From Bradysia coprophila (Eukaryota; Arthropoda; Insecta; Diptera; Sciaridae): a stretch of 64,000 nt of DNA. Below, piece after piece: positions 1 through 14,193 of the stretch. Position numbers and translations under genes: made by a program. The notes beneath the pieces were generated by a model. That model was not told the DNA's origin. It did no database searches and was given only the letters and a program-made list of their open reading frames with translations. Position 1 is the stretch's first letter, and the number at the start of each line of letters is the position of its first letter. The DNA is taken from assembly GCF_014529535.1 (NCBI RefSeq), contig NW_023503307.1, forward strand, positions 5,795,788 through 5,859,787. Direction: 5' to 3'.

Positions 1-541
1 ATTGGAGCCAGAAACACTTTTCCAGAATTGTATTTTGTCATAAACACGTTTTCCGCTCGTAAAACACAATAAGAACCTAAATTAACTTAAGACAAGTGCA
101 AGTCAATTAAAGTCAGGTGAAGTCTGAAGTTAATTTATCCATAAGCCTTAACAGTACAACTTTTAAATACATCTCGACAACGATCTCACAGTAACTAAAA
201 GTTGCAGTTTTTCGATTAGTACCGACATCTACATTTTAAATTATTAAACTTGAGTAAGCTTCACTTCACATCGTAGCTTTCAGCTTTACGCCACTGTAGT
301 AATTAAACAACAGATGGAGCTAATCTAGGTTGGAGTTCTGACTGCTGGTGTAACTTTTTCCGTCTGTAGCGTAATTTAAGGATTATAGTATAATCGAATG
401 TTTAGAATCAATTTTAAAATCAAAAATTTCGTAATTATTAATTGGATTCAACGATTGAGTGTGCTTCGGGAAATTATGGACAATTTTTAGATAATTCTCA
501 AGAATTTCTAGTGTAGTACCGTAGAGCTTCCAACTTTCTTT

Positions 542-1507
542 TTAGCCCCGTACGAAGTACGAAGGGGCTTATAGGATTACGATGCCGTGTGTAATTGATG
601 GAATTCGAAGCAGACGGTAAGGGCAAAGTGTTTGCCTATGTTCATAGATAACGAATCCGCAATAAAAATTTTGTCTGTCCGTCTGTCCTTCTGTCCTTCT
701 GTCCTTCTGTCCGTCTGTCCGTCTGTCACGTCGATATCTTGAGTAAATCAAATCCGATTTCAAATTTTTTTTTTCCCTGAAAGGTAGTTGAAATAGTGAG
801 GCTAAGTTCGAAGATGGGCGATTTTGGATCGACCCCTCCAGAGCTGGGGCCCCATAAGTGCTTTAACGTTTTCCAAAGATTTGGAAATTGGATGACCGAC
901 TCGTGAGTTAGACCCCTTGGTGTGAACTAGGTACAGGGCGGCAATCCGTTTTTGCTTGTAGGTTAGTCAAATTTGAACGGATTTAGATGGATTTTGATTT
1001 ATTAGATAGGTATTGACCGTACCAATCAGGGTTTATGAAATTCGGTTTACCGGAGCGTGAGCTAGGTCTCTGGGAGTGAGCTTATATGTGGTTACTCGGC
1101 CGTACAGTGAAGGTGGTGTTTTTTGTTAATATCTCGAGTAAAATTTAACCGAATTTCATGAATTTTTTTTTTGTTTGAAAGGTACTAATGAATGTAAAGC
1201 AGCCGTTGTATTTTCCACCTCGTAACAAAATGGCCGTCGGCCGCCATTTTGGATTTTTGTAAAATCAATATAAATAGGTGAAAATGATAATTCCAAAATC
1301 ACTGATCAGTGGGAAGTGTAGTTTGTGTTACTTTTGAAAGGAACGTCGTACGGGGCTTCGTAATTGCGCTATGCGCAATTTTTAAGACGTACACATTGCA
1401 TAAGAAATTTACGACGTTTACGGGCGCAATAGGCTTACGGTAAGAGTAGGGCGACGGACGAAGTAGGGTCACGTGCGCAATAGATGTACGAGTTTGTACG
1501 GGGCTCA
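542..1507. mobile_element. Non-autonomous DNA element with TTAGCCCCGTACGAA ends
   Basis: The left end reads TTAGCCCCGTACGAA and the right end has GTACGGGGCT, its reverse complement, giving terminal inverted repeats about 10-15 bp long. A second, shorter copy with the same two ends and a related right-hand interior lies at 28166-28478. No transposase frame is present, so this is a non-autonomous, MITE-like element. It contains a C/T-rich tandem tract at 673-726 and a second internal TIR-like string near 1342-1358, which suggests either nested copies or an internal rearrangement. I found no clear target-site duplication. Confidence 0.6.
673..726. repeat. Short tandem repeat, CTGTCCGT/CTGTCCTT units
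   Basis: About seven 8-base units of CTGTCC followed by GT or TT run in tandem. The tract lies inside the terminal-inverted-repeat element at 542-1507 and is probably part of that family's interior. Confidence 0.75.
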
Positions 1508-1768
1508 GTCGCAGCAAACGCTCCGACTGTTCTGACGGCTCGTTTGATAATAAATACCTACCACTACCACCCGTATTTATATGCATAAAATGGCTTAAAC
1601 TTCTCCGTTACATCCATACGAAACAGTTCACCTACTTCGACAACATACTATATACATGCTAGTTTTCAGTCGTGCCTAACCGACAGTGTTATACTGTCCA
1701 ACCTAAACACCAAAGTGAATCGAAGTTATTCGAATTTTTTTGTATGGCGGGGCGGACGGTCAAAATTT

Positions 1769-1933
1769 TCCAACTACACTCGCGGAATTTTGAAAACCGA
1801 CACATTTTCTGTTTCGCGCTTTGCTGGTTGTTTGCGAATTTTACATGTATTTTTATATGGAGAAATCAGAAACTCAAGGAAAGCACAGAAACAGAAAATG
1901 TTTGGTTTTCAAAATTCCGCGTGTGTAGCAACC
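1769..1933. repeat. Foldback (inverted repeat) element, about 165 bp
   Basis: The left arm begins CCAACTACACTCGCGGAATT and the right arm ends as its imperfect reverse complement (GGTTTTCAAAATTCCGCG followed by TGTGTAGCAACC). The arms are about 55 bases with a loop of about 55 bases. This is typical of a MITE or foldback element. Weak open frames through it are not credible genes. Confidence 0.6.
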
Positions 1934-3028
1934 AAAAGTCAAAATCCATAAAGAAATATTTAGATATTTATGTTAAGAATGTTGTATGTTGTATGTTTTG
2001 AAACAACCTGCAAACCTTTTTTTAAGAGCCTGATCTATTCTAGGTTTCCCGTTCCGCTTTTCGATCACGACAATTTAACTCTTTAAAAAAGGTCCTATAA
2101 GTACCATAAAAAATGTGGCGCCTCTACAGGCCGACTCACTGAATCTACGCAATTTGCTCGACATATTGATGATTTTTCATAATAGTTTTGTTAAGAAAGT
2201 GACTTGTTTTCAAATTCTGTGAACCAAAATGTTTAAAAAAAAGTGTTTAGAATCACATGGCATGAACAGATTGTGTAAAATTTACGCTAATTGCGTGAAT
2301 TGTCAAAGTAATTTTATTTCTTTGAAAAAAACAAAGTTGTTACTTCCGGAATACCTTGAGTCGACCGCCTTCCTTATATAAAGACAAGACACTTTATAAT
2401 CTCATAAAATCCTAAATTTGGTTTTTAAATATGGCGCGGTCTTTTTTCACTCTTTTGTTCTAGCAGTCAAATGAAATCTAGTACCGAACGTAACTGAATC
2501 ATGTGTCAACGGACTGAGCGAAATTTACATTCTTGTTCGCAATTTTCGGTAGTGTTTATATTTATTTGCTTTTCAAAAAATAACACAGACATGAAATAAA
2601 AACATCAAAAAAACCTTAAATGAAACGCTAGTCATTCGATACCTTTCTTCAAAGCGTGTTATTCAAATTTCGATATCGCATATAACAATTCATTATTTGG
2701 TGATTATTTTGGTTGTGAAAAGGCATTTCGAAAAGAAAAACAACATACAAATATAGAGCTAAATGTTCGTGAGTAGGTATTTTAGAATAAAACCAAGTGT
2801 TCAGAAAATTCATACGATTATTGAATGAAAACGGTTGTCCACGTCGGTTGTCGATCTAAGAATATATCGCTCATTCAAAATAAAACAACAACAAGAACAA
2901 AAAACGCCCTTGTGCAATATAATCGGTGTGATTGTTGTACTTAATTTTAATTTATTGATTTTCCGATCATTTTTAAATTTTAACCGTAAATTGTTTGTGA
3001 TTGCCGCTATAATTTGATTTTCAAAATC

Positions 3029-6000
3029 ATGGGCACCGAAAATATTGAAAAATCCAACTATCAAAATAGTTCGCCGAAAACGAACGATGAAGTCGCTACG
3101 ATACCACTAACGATAGATGAAAACAATGTCCTTGAAGGAGCTCGGGAGGTTTTAAAAGTTATTAGACCAACATGGAACGATGACAATATTAAGTTCAAGG
3201 TTAGTCGATTTTTTTCTGTTTTTTTTTGTTATTCAGAATTTTTTGTGTGTTTTATTACGTGACGTGACTTTCAAATTGAAACAAAACGCTGATTATTCAT
3301 GATTATCGTAATTTTCATAAAAATACGCCAATTTGAAGAGTTGTTTTATAAACGACGGATAGAAACATTATAGAAACGAGTTTTCGATATATTTCTGTAC
3401 CTTTGCATAATTGATTAGAACGACAAAGTAAAGTAAACAAAATGAGATTTCCATGAAACTGTCGTTGTAGGTGCTGGGGATAATGAGAGTATTTCGTCTG
3501 ATAAGTCGGTGTTTTTTTTTATTGTGCAATAAATATGATAAGAGAGTTTATTACTCGTTCAATTTGATGGAAAAATACGAATCTTTAGATTTGTTGTCAA
3601 CTGTTTTAGTTAATTTTTTCAACTAAGGTTTAGTAATCTCGTGAGAACTTTTCTTACAATCAGACTGTTTGTATATCGAGGCTGACGTAATTTTCATGAT
3701 GGACTTAGTGAAAACCTTAAACAAAAGAATTCTTTCGTTTAAAATTTTCACTGAGTCTCTTATGCAAATTACGGCAGAGCAGTGTAAGGACTATTTTGAG
3801 AAATCGATTTAAATTTCTCAAAAACAATTTCTTTTATATTAATGCTTATCAAGCGCTGGGAAAACGGCACGCTACCTGGTTGTTTGGTAATAGGTTCTTA
3901 CCACACTAGGTTGTGGAGGTTCATTTAACATTCTTCGATGTAGTGTATGACTTGCCATCACAGGACGTATTTACATGGTTCATGTGAAAAATTAATCTTC
4001 TCCTTCCAAATACCCTTTCTTCACTTGAAGCTCTTTAATTTGTTCTTGTTGTAATGTTCTTCACATTTAAATGCCTAACCCCCTACTTTCAACTTAACGA
4101 GTAGGAATTTCTATCTCGTCTAAACGACTATTTCCAAACGTAACATGTCACATAACACCTCATTGTGCTGTAGCAATTATATCTACTATCAAGCCTCGCT
4201 CAAATTATAATTAGTGTAAGTTAGTGTCAAGTAATGAATCATTTCGATGTAAATAAAGGAATGATGAACCTGTTGATATACTTCTTCAATCAGTCATTTG
4301 TATTATACGCTAACTGTTAGTCAACTTAACGTAAGCTTTTCTTCAAAAAGGATCATCTGAGATCAACAGAGAGTTTTAAAAGAGTTCTGTAGAAGCAGGT
4401 GAGCTCTCTATTTTTAGCACTATCTAACGTGACCTTGGTTCAATCGTGCGGCTAATAATTTATCGACGAACTTCAAAATTTTTGCAAAAATGACTCGCCT
4501 TAAATTGAGTTAAATGTCTCGTTTATCAATAATTTTTGTAATAAACTTTTTTTTAACTTCCCGCAACAACCACAACGTTGTTCTATGCTATGAACTATAA
4601 AAACTCAACTCATGAACCATGTTATAAGTCAAGGGAGTATTTTAATTCGAAATATTATATCTCAGTGAAACATAAATTGGCTCCAGATTCAGACTATGAT
4701 GCCTGAAAGGCATGTATGAACAAAGAGTTTCCTAAAAATTCTCGTCATTCAACGTCCAAAGAAGGTTTGGGTAGCTAGTCCGGCCCTGATTGGCTCTATA
4801 AATAGAGTTAAAATTGGTCACGAAATCATTACATTTCCATAAATAGAAACTCTGTAGTCATGTGGAATTTTCAATAAGAATAATTGCATTTCGCTACATT
4901 GCAGAATTGCAGAACATTTGTGAATAAGTGTCAGTCAGTTCAGATGCAGAACCAAATCGTAAAGAATTGAAAACAAAAACAGAAACTGGTTCAGCAAACA
5001 GTTTAACTAAACAATATCACGGGTCGCACATGTTTCTGATTATGTAAAGGAATTTATAGTTGTGAGCAGTAGATGTCTGCCAGAGCAATTCCACTAGAAT
5101 GTCCAACCGCTAAGATTTTCGTTTCGTTTCGCTAGAACATAATTTATAAAAACGCAGGCCTGGACTGACCATACCCATCTAGCACTGTAAAACTGACTGT
5201 CGAGAGTAATGATTGGAGTTGCAACTCAGACACTATCAGGCTAATAGTATTAGCATATCTAAGCTAACTCGACCATTCGCACGTTATTCTCAAAATATAC
5301 ATAATTTGACGAGTGGTTGCGATCACGTGGAATTTAATATAATCAGCAAAAGGTTTTTCGTACAGAACAAAAAAATTGTTTACGTCGAATCAGCGAATTA
5401 TAATATGTGTAACTCGTTGCTGCTTGTCATTCCAAGTAAACATTGGCTGTTTGAGATAATTTCAAATTCATAAAGCAGTCACGAATTCTGATACGCGCAA
5501 GTATTGTCGATACGAATGTGATAGCTTATTGACCCACAAATTCAGTATTTATGTACATCAATCATCTTGAAATAGTTAAAAATGGAGCTACAGTATCGCA
5601 CCATTCGGTATAGAAAAGGCGATTATCTAACAAATTTTACATTTTACAGTATAACAATGCTCGTCGATACGCTGTACAACATACGCGTAGTTGATAGTTG
5701 TTATCTGTCTGTTCTTTATGGGATGATATCTATGCATTAGAGGGGATACTACTAACCGAAAATCTGTCCAACTGATTCCATTAGTTGGTTCTCTTCAATC
5801 CTGAAACACATTCTATTCTCCGAGACGAGAAAATTTCTCAGATAAATCCGTTATCGTAATTCTAAAAGATTTATAGAATTTCGGAGCGCTGCTTCAGGTC
5901 GGATTACTGTGATAGACATAATTTAAATATTTCAATGAATTTAGTATCCGTTCGAAGACGCTAAGCAATTACTAAACGAGAAAATCATCGCATCGCCCAA

Positions 6001-8617
6001 TGAGTCACGACACGTGAAATCCAAAAATTTTCCACAACCAAAAAATTTTTAGTAACAAACGTAACTGAATTCAGTTGTTCACAGATGGCATAACAAACAA
6101 ACTGGTTGGCTGTTTTCACACGGACTCAAAATCATCGTCACCGGATTCCCAACAAACCACCGATATCGCGAAAATGTCCACCACCGTTCCGGAGGATGTC
6201 GTCTTAGTGCGTGTGTACGGCAATAAAACCGATTTACTTATCGATCGAAAAGCCGAAACGCGAAACATTCAGATGCTACATTCACATGGCTTTGCGCCGT
6301 GCTTATATGCGATATTCCGTAACGGTTTAGCGTATGAATATGTTCCAGGTGTGACGCTTACATCCGAAACGGTTGCCGAGCCGCAAGTCTGGTCTTTGAT
6401 AGCTAGACATATGGCGGATATGCATAAAATACAAATCGATTGCGGAAGTGATGATCAGCCAATGCTTTGGGGTAAAGTTCAACAATTTTTAGATATACTG
6501 CCGGAAACGTACAGTGACAGTCGGATAGATGAAAGGTGAGTTTTTACTCCCAGTATACACATGGGGTACGACAGAATGCAAGAGATAATCGAGTTGAGAT
6601 TGGTATAGCGTATGGGGGTATCTATACCGTGAGTATTTAGATCGGTACTTGGCATTTTTGTTTTCTGTTTCGTTGCTGAAATTTGCTACCTTTCGTTATC
6701 TCCCATTGCAAACATGCAACCAGGTAAAAAAAAGATTATTTTTATGGTAATTACCAGACACCATTCACTGATACAATCAGTGCAAGCAGGTCGAAAAATG
6801 GTTTTTTGATCTATTTGTTTCCATGTTAGTTCGTAAAAAAAAATCTTGGAATGCTTCAACGTCTAGACGAACTGTCACTTCTTTTAAAATTGATATCAGC
6901 TGCATAAAATCAGTGAACTTGCAGTCTTGTACTACATTGTCGTACATATATGCATGCCATTTCAGTTGCATTTTGATGTGCGTTTATAATTTGATTAACC
7001 AATCAGCAACGTACCGTAGATGCTAATTTATTGTCAAATAAGGCGAACAATAGTCCGATTTGAAAGTGCACTTATCCAACGAGTAAATATCACAAGCCTT
7101 GTCGGGTAAAAATAAATAGGTCGAGCGCACCAGACCTGAGTTACACCTGACATGAAAACTGTTTGCTCCGTAACTTTTCTCTTTGAGCTGTTCGAATGAC
7201 TCAGTCAGAAATAAGCTTCAAAAGTTCGCTTATGAACGCTATTCGTGTGAGTCATGTTTTAAGGGTTTGGATTGAGGAGATTTTGTCTCAAAAAACGGCT
7301 TCGCTCGCTTTTGTTTTACGTTGAAGGGGATACGAAAGTATGGAACAAATTTCTTTTATGGAAAATGGAAAAGTACGATTTGTATCGATGTATACTTCTC
7401 GGCAATCCATCAACAAAGATTAGGCTACATAAGAGCTAGGTAGTTCGGAATTTTTGTTGTAAAACCGATCCCTGAATCTGAAAGTTTTTTTACTGCCTAA
7501 GCGACTATACTAACGACAGTTCTTCTGCCTAATCCTTCCTACATTAATTACAATACGGCCTAACAAATAGAGGTAACTACTTGCCAAAACGAATCATACC
7601 GCATAACAGACAAGAGAGGTGTCTTATCTGCTGTTTTAAACCATGGTCCAATAATTCCAATCATTTGAGAATACTTTCAGTGCTTTACTTCTGCCCCTTC
7701 TGCCTCAACTGAATAACAATTTTGTCCGTTTCTATTCCAGGGTAAAAGCAAATTTTTTGCCAATCCGTCAATTTAAAGATGAATTTGCAGCACTCTACAA
7801 ACATTTAGCGGCGCTAAACAGTCCAATAGTATTTTGTCACAATGATCTGCTGTTAGGCAATGTTATCTATGAAAAGTCAACGGATCGAATAACATTTATT
7901 GACTACGAATATGCTGGACAGAATTTCCAAGCTTTCGATATTGGGAATCATTTCACGGAATTTGCTGGTATGTTGTCATCCTCAACATTGTGTGCCGACT
8001 AGCCTAATCACCTTTTGTATGATAATCTTGTAGGGGTGGATGTGATCGATTATCGTCATTATCCGTCGAAAGAGTTTCAGCTGAAATGGTTGCGTAGTTA
8101 CTTAGAAGTGTACCTGGGACCGGAAAAATGTGTCACTGAGCGGGACGTTAACGTGCTGTATGTACAAACCAATAAATTTGCATTGGCCTCACACTTTTTG
8201 TGGACTGTGTGGGCACTTATTCAGGCCGAGCATTCGACGATTGATTTCGATTTTGTGACGTAAGTTAATGAACCACACTTCACGATTGGTAATTTTGCCT
8301 GTCCGATGATTGACCTTTTTCGAAGCAACTAGTAAGTTTAGCCAGGGCTTAGCTTTTAGGGATAAATTTTGGAAAAATTGAGGAAATTTACGAGATTTTG
8401 ACGAAAATATTTTCCTAGGGCTTAGGTTAAGATCAGAATTGTTTCTAAAGTGCAAGACTTGGAACTCCATTTTACAGGAATGGCAAAAGTGTGGAAATAA
8501 TTTCTTTCTGACCGGAGGTATGTTTCTAAGCCGAATTTTCGTTTCAGGTTCGCCCAAACAAGATACAATGAGTACAAGGCACGGAAAGATACGTTCCTAG
8601 CACTGACCTACGAGTGA
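3029..8617 (+). CDS. eas: Ethanolamine kinase (easily shocked-like), 5 exons, 384 aa
   Basis: This enzyme phosphorylates ethanolamine with ATP, the first step of the CDP-ethanolamine route to phosphatidylethanolamine, in the cytosol. Exons are 3029-3199, 6075-6535, 7741-7967, 8034-8259 and 8548-8617. All junctions are GT-AG and in phase, and the sum is 384 codons plus TGA. Exon 1 ends with IRPTWNDDNIKFK and exon 2 opens LFTDGITNKLVGCF, a pairing typical of the ETNK family. The Brenner-type kinase motif FCHNDLLLGN (H244, D246, N251) is followed by the DFG-equivalent ITFIDYEYAG (D265). The C-terminus YKARKDTFLAL also fits the family. I took the ATG at 3029 because a longer reading upstream lacks an ATG. 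The 2.9 kb first intron (3200-6074) and 1.2 kb second intron (6536-7740) show no other gene. Choline kinase is the alternative, but the ITNKL context favours ethanolamine kinase. Confidence 0.92.
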
Positions 8618-10879
8618 TGATGGTACCTATAGTACCTTGTAAAAAGCAATTTTCACTTTGTATTCTTTGTTTTTTTCTATTTTTATTATTTGTTCCAAAG
8701 TTATATTCAAGTCTGTACATTTTTCGAATTGTAAATCATTCCAGTATGCACCTGGTCGGTGTTTGTACTTTTATTTTATTAAAAGTATTACATATTGTGA
8801 TTCGTTCGGTGTTTTATATTTGTCTCAAAGAATTCAGTCTTCACAATCCCTAGTCATCGGCGAATATAATTGCTAATCACTTTTTCTACGGAACCCGACG
8901 AACGCAAAAAGTTCCACCTGTCGATGACTCACTACCAACACAGAATTGGATCACAGTAATTGGTGCTATTGGTTCTATTTGAATAGCAGAAAGGAGATAA
9001 CGCACATTAGTGAATCATAAGAAAAATGAAATTTCATTTGTTTAGTTTCGTTTCGAAGGGTGACAATGTTAATCAAATCGAAGCAAAACGAACGAACATT
9101 TTTCTTATAATTCGCTAATATAACTTGTCGGCTTTCTACATTTACCTATTCATATTTAAAGCATTGTGTGATAATTGGGTTTCAACGGTAAATTTTTCAT
9201 TGGCGACGTCTTGGAAAAAAATATTTTTAGGTTTGTAGGGAAACAATGTTACTTTAGAACGGTGTTCTTGCTTCAAAATGAAAAATTCCCGCAGGAGTGA
9301 AATCTTAACAGGGGAGAAAATAGACCCCCAAACTGTCAGACGAAGTGGATCTGCGCCTGCAATCGCATTTAAGTATTTATCAATTTGTGTATGTTTCCAT
9401 CAAAGTTTTTATGAATCAAAAGTCTTTGCCGCATTGAGAAAATTGGACATTTCAGCTTTCCAAGAATGAGTGCAGCAAATTGTTTTTAGAAAACGTAGTA
9501 CAGCCTACGATAATGGTTCCTATTGGTAAGTTGATCATTTAAGTGTTACAAACTGTGGCCTTTTAATTTACTACTTGCACATGGACATCTGATTTATGGA
9601 AAAACCAAATGATTGTTTATAATGTATACACAGTTGTCGCTTTGGAAATACATAATGATAAACACGTTTTTGAACGCATAAGGTGCCTTTATCGCTTCTA
9701 GTTTCTAGTTAGGGAGTACATTCGGTGTGGCTATAGTTAAAACCTTGGAGGCAGCATTGTTACTCACTCGCATAAAATAGCCAGCTTTTTATATTAGTGG
9801 TAAGATGACCGAAAAACCTAGTAGTGTCATCTCTGTACTAGGAACAAAAGTAGTACTATTACCGGCTACCTGTAGTTCTCCTAATAACGGATTCGCCGGT
9901 AAAAGCTGTGCGAAAGCTCAATACTCAACTTTCACTCGATAAAAAACCGATTCAATCAGCTGTGTTTGGTTTACAAATCGGACAGCTCAATTTCGTAGTG
10001 GTGAACATACGTGTTAACCATCACATCATGCAGGTACAGTACATACTAAATGCTAAATTACTCTGGTATTTGAACGAACAAGCACTAAAACTGACACTTT
10101 TGACGATTAGCACTGGCTGATGTTCTTAAACTCACTAGCGATATGGACGATGAAAATATTGAAGTAATAGATTTCGCATCAAAAGTGTGAAATATTGACG
10201 ATGAAACAAAAAGACCTCTTTTGGTTGATACTTAACAGGTGAATCTTTATTGAAATAAGCTTGACTGTGGCTCTCACAAGAGCAAAAGGCCCTGGTGTAT
10301 GTGTTTGACTCTACGTTATACAAACATGCGATGGTGATAAATCCGCTAGGGTACACGGAACACAAATGAAGTAATAGATTTAATGATTGCCGTTTTTAGA
10401 AATCTAAACTAAACTAAGACGGTTATAAAGGGAAACATGCGTCACAGTTCGATCCCAAAAAATGTTTATACCGGTCTTGTATGACCTGCTGCCGTCTGTA
10501 AAACTTTACGACTTTTAGTAACCATCTTCAAAGCAAACCTTGTATCTCCTTATCATAGCAACACGCTACGTCTTGCATAATGGGATACGAGCCCGCTTAA
10601 GTATTTAATCAAATTATTATCAATCGAAAATTGTCAGTTCGTACCACACATTGCAAACTTCTTCAACAAATACTTATAAACAATAATATTCGTCTTACGT
10701 CCAGCCAAAATTAACACAAACGCAACTAGTTGTTAGTGTGACTGGTATTATATAGAGGTATGTTGTGACTTGAACGCGTTATCATATCGAAGAACGAAAA
10801 AAAGAGAACAGATTGTTTGTCAGTCAGTCTTTATCAAAATCGCTGTCGTTCGGCTTGTGTTGCTTACGCACCTAATAAC
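8618..10879. other. Intergenic spacer, no recognised gene
   Basis: Nothing here resembles a known gene. The first few hundred bases must include the ethanolamine kinase 3' UTR, although no perfect AATAAA was found close by. The motif GAAGTAATAGATTT occurs at about 10166 and 10368 and recurs at several distant places in the window. The last part before 10880 holds the presumed promoter and leader of the DBT gene. Confidence 0.55.
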
Positions 10880-13800
10880 ATGGCAACTTATTTTCGTACA
10901 CATTCCACAAACTTTGCTAAACGCATTTTGGTGCATAGAAATCGCGACCTACTGTTTAACGAAGTAAGTGGAATATTCCCTAAAATATTGGGTTGTTGAT
11001 ATCGACATCGTATCAACTCGAACTCGGTGTATTTGCATCGATTTTATAGTGAATGTAATTAACAAAATGTTGTCACTAAACGATTTCTGTAAAGTCACTA
11101 TACTCTGAAAGTTTTAGTGCGGTTTATAAAATGCATTTAGGCACAGCTCTGTTCCGCAGTGCTATGACTGACGTCGATTGGGACCATTTTATAGCGTTCG
11201 AATCAACTTGCAACCATATTATCCATATCGAGAGGAATGTATGTGCCGGTTCAATTTTATTAATTTCAAATTTGGCATACGAGTTCTACTTATGTAAGCG
11301 TTTCACGTGGAATTTTTCTTTATTTTTTTGATAAGAAAGTGTTGTGGCATATCCCACATTCGCATACACTAATTAGAACACTCAATTTTACATACATATT
11401 CCGATATAATGAACGACTGTAACTCGGTTCGGTATGTATGCTATGCTATGTATCCATTTTCACACATTTTATTTTGCATTGCGTTGTATACGTGTGTTTT
11501 GTTTTAAATTATCATTTTGTGTGTGAAAATGATTATATCATATGTGCAGACTACACCAGATATAACAGCGAGGAAACGATATAGAAAGTTATGTACCTGA
11601 CGGACTAATCGCTATGTTTTCAGCGACTCTTAGACATAGACATCGACTGCGCTGTGGAGATAAAGAACTAATCAGCAGATCATCCTATTGATGAAAAAAT
11701 GAAATAGAAACCAAAATAGTGAGGTGAAAGGCAGATGGTAAATTAATCTTCAACTTTGAGCTATTGCCCGTTCTTTACTTTTTGACGAAGGCGAAGGCTA
11801 TGTTAGAATTAGGCACATAGACACGTTTCTTAACTCTGTGCTGTCATACAGGCCATTGGAGTTATGGAGGTACATAAATATGAATTTATGAGATGTGAAA
11901 TGTATGACTCCATCCAAGTACTCCCTAAATAAAGGGCAGAGCATAAATTTAACTTCCAAAAATTTCTCGAGTTATAACTCTGTCTGACATGTAACCAGTG
12001 AATTGCGGACGTTCTTTATGAATGTCTCACATTGTGGATAACATTTCTTACAAGTAGGAAGTTGGGGATTTTTATTGAACCGCCACCAACGGTAAACTTA
12101 TGATTAGAGCGGGTCCGCTTAGGATTGTTTGTATTGTATGTTTTAACTGACACAACGATGAAAACAAGTGATCTATCTGTATAACATAAACGCAGTGCCT
12201 TCTGTGATTTCATCAGCCTCCGAATATTTTCTATGTTCGTGCTGGTAGCAGTGCTGTGCTTTGACCCCTGTTCGAAGTACAGTTAACAACCCAAATCTTT
12301 CAAAATGGCAAGGGTCTATGAAATAATCATCTGTTACTTCTTTTGTTTAAAATGTGACTTAAGCAGGACTAGATTAGAATTTGCATGCCCTGGCAAATGA
12401 ACTTTAATGGGCCCCATAAAAAAAAGACTTTTGCTATCATTTTGCAGACGGCTTCCTTGTTTAACGGCAACGATGACAATCTTAGTTGTATTGAAAATCC
12501 ATTTTGCAATTTCATTCCAGAGACTCAATAGAAATTTTACAACAACATTACAACTGGAACGGAAAGTTGCATTTAATCTGAGCGATATCGGAGAAGGGAT
12601 TCGAGAGGTTACAGTAAAGGAATGGTACAGAGAAAATGTCGCCCAACTATGCGAAGCTTCTGTTGCTAATTATATGTTTTTGTTGTTAGGTATGTAAAAG
12701 TGGGAGATACGGTCGAACAATTCGACAATCTCTGCGAAGTTCAAAGTGACAAAGCTTCCGTAACGATAACTAGCCGATACGATGGCAAAATCACTAAATT
12801 GTGCCATACTGTTGACGAGATAGCATTAGTCGGAAAACCGTTGCTGGAATTCGACGTAGCTGACGAAGACGAAGAAATCAGTTCTAGTTCGTCTTCGTCT
12901 AGCGAGGATGACGTTAAGCCAACAGCAGATCCTGTAGCTTTAGAATTGGCAGCTAGAGTCAAAGTCCTCACCACTCCTGCTGTGCGCCGAATCGCTATGG
13001 AAAACAAGGTTGATCTAACCAAAGTTCCGGCAACGGGACGTCAAGGAAGAGTACTCAAAGGTGATGTGTTGGAGTATCTAAATCTAGTTCCACCTGGAAC
13101 AAACAAGCCTCATCCAACGATAGTCGGTTCGGTTCCGGTGCCGGTCACTCAAAAACCAGTGGTTGCCGATCGTGTTGAACAACTTAAAGGCGTTCGAAAG
13201 ATAATGTTCAAATCTATGACAGAATCGCTGGTAAGGCTATGAGTATTTTACATTCAGTCGTTCAGGAGTTTCATATTTTCGATCACTTTCTTTACCTCAC
13301 AGAAAATTCCTCATTTCGCTTACAGTGATGAAGTGAATATGACCAATTTGGTAAAACTTCGGGACGATCTGAAGGCTGAAGCAATTGAACGTGGCGTTAA
13401 ACTGACCTACATGCCATTCTTGATCAAAGCCGCATCATTAGCTCTGTTTAAATATCCAATTTTAAATAGTTCCTTAGACGTTGCCAATGAAAGCGTTCTG
13501 TACAAGGGTGCTCACAACATAAGCGTTGCAATGGCTACACCTGAAGGACTAGTTGTGCCTAATGTTAAAAATTGCGAAAGTAAATCCGTATTTCAGATAG
13601 CATCCGATTTGAATCAGTTGCAAGAGAAAGCACAGAAGGGTCAACTGAGACCGGAGGACTTCGCAAACGGAACATTTTCTCTTTCAAACATTGGAATTGT
13701 GAGTGAAGATTTTTGTTAAATGTTTTCGCCTTAATTTAATTTAAAATCGTAGATTGGTGGAACATATACGCATCCGTGCATTATGGCACCACAAGTTGCT

Positions 13801-14049
13801 ATCGGAGCGATGGGAAAGACGAAGGTACAAATTTCTGAATTGCCACAGTAATGTAAACTCATTGGGAAATTTAACAATCAGATTGTTCCACGCTTCGGTA
13901 AGAACGATGAAATTATCAAGGCGCACATAATGAGCGTCAGTTGGTCAGCCGATCATCGTGTAATTGATGGCGTAACTATGGCAAGCTTTAGTGAAATTTG
14001 GAGAAAATATCTGGAAAATCCAATGCTATTTTTGCTGGATGGACATTAA
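10880..14049 (+). CDS. DBT: Branched-chain 2-oxo acid dehydrogenase E2 (lipoamide acyltransferase), 6 exons, 454 aa
   Basis: This is the mitochondrial E2 core of the BCKDH complex, which moves branched acyl groups from E1 through a lipoyl arm to CoA in Val/Leu/Ile breakdown. Exons are 10880-10963, 12521-12624, 12690-13230, 13303-13698, 13753-13824 and 13882-14049, all in phase. Domain order: an N-terminal basic, Ser/Thr-rich presequence (exon 1, 28 residues); a lipoyl domain with the modified lysine in EVQSDKAS (K84); an acidic serine linker (about 119-137); a peripheral-subunit-binding domain (about 155-195, TTPAVRR); and the acyltransferase domain ending with SADHRVIDG (H424, D428 catalytic). 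The GEGIREV and LLDGH ends fit E2b rather than PDH-E2. Exon 1 rests on its targeting-peptide character, a good donor and matching phase, so it is less certain than the rest. The 1.6 kb first intron is otherwise empty. Confidence 0.92.
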
Positions 14050-14187
14050 GAGTGGAAATTAGATGCGAAGGAGATTATCGTTGTATTTCAACCACTCCGA
14101 CTTTATTTTACCAGACGTTGCATTTATTTTTGACGTTTTTATTATTAACTACAACAATTTTGTTTTGATCACAATGATGTGGAAGAA

Positions 14188-14193
14188 AATAAA
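14188..14193 (+). terminator. Poly(A) signal AATAAA after DBT
   Basis: A perfect AATAAA lies about 140 bases past the DBT stop codon, in A-rich sequence. It is the best candidate cleavage signal. Confidence 0.5.

Larger units (their letters stand above)
1..3028. other. Repeat-rich spacer without a recognised gene
   Basis: I see no convincing coding region here. The stretch holds a terminal-inverted-repeat element (about 542-1507), a short tandem CTGTCCGT-type repeat inside it, and a foldback repeat (1769-1933). The last 200-300 bases before 3029 probably contain the promoter and 5' leader of the ethanolamine kinase gene, but I cannot place a TATA box or transcription start. Open frames of 60-110 codons in this stretch overlap the repeats and look like chance. 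Confidence 0.6.

Noticed and set aside
569-763. Arg/Asp-rich minus-strand frame at the left end
   Set aside because: It is produced by the CTGTCC tandem tract of the transposon-like element.
1299-2001. Open frames across the left-end repeats
   Set aside because: They overlap the inverted-repeat element and the foldback and have no family.
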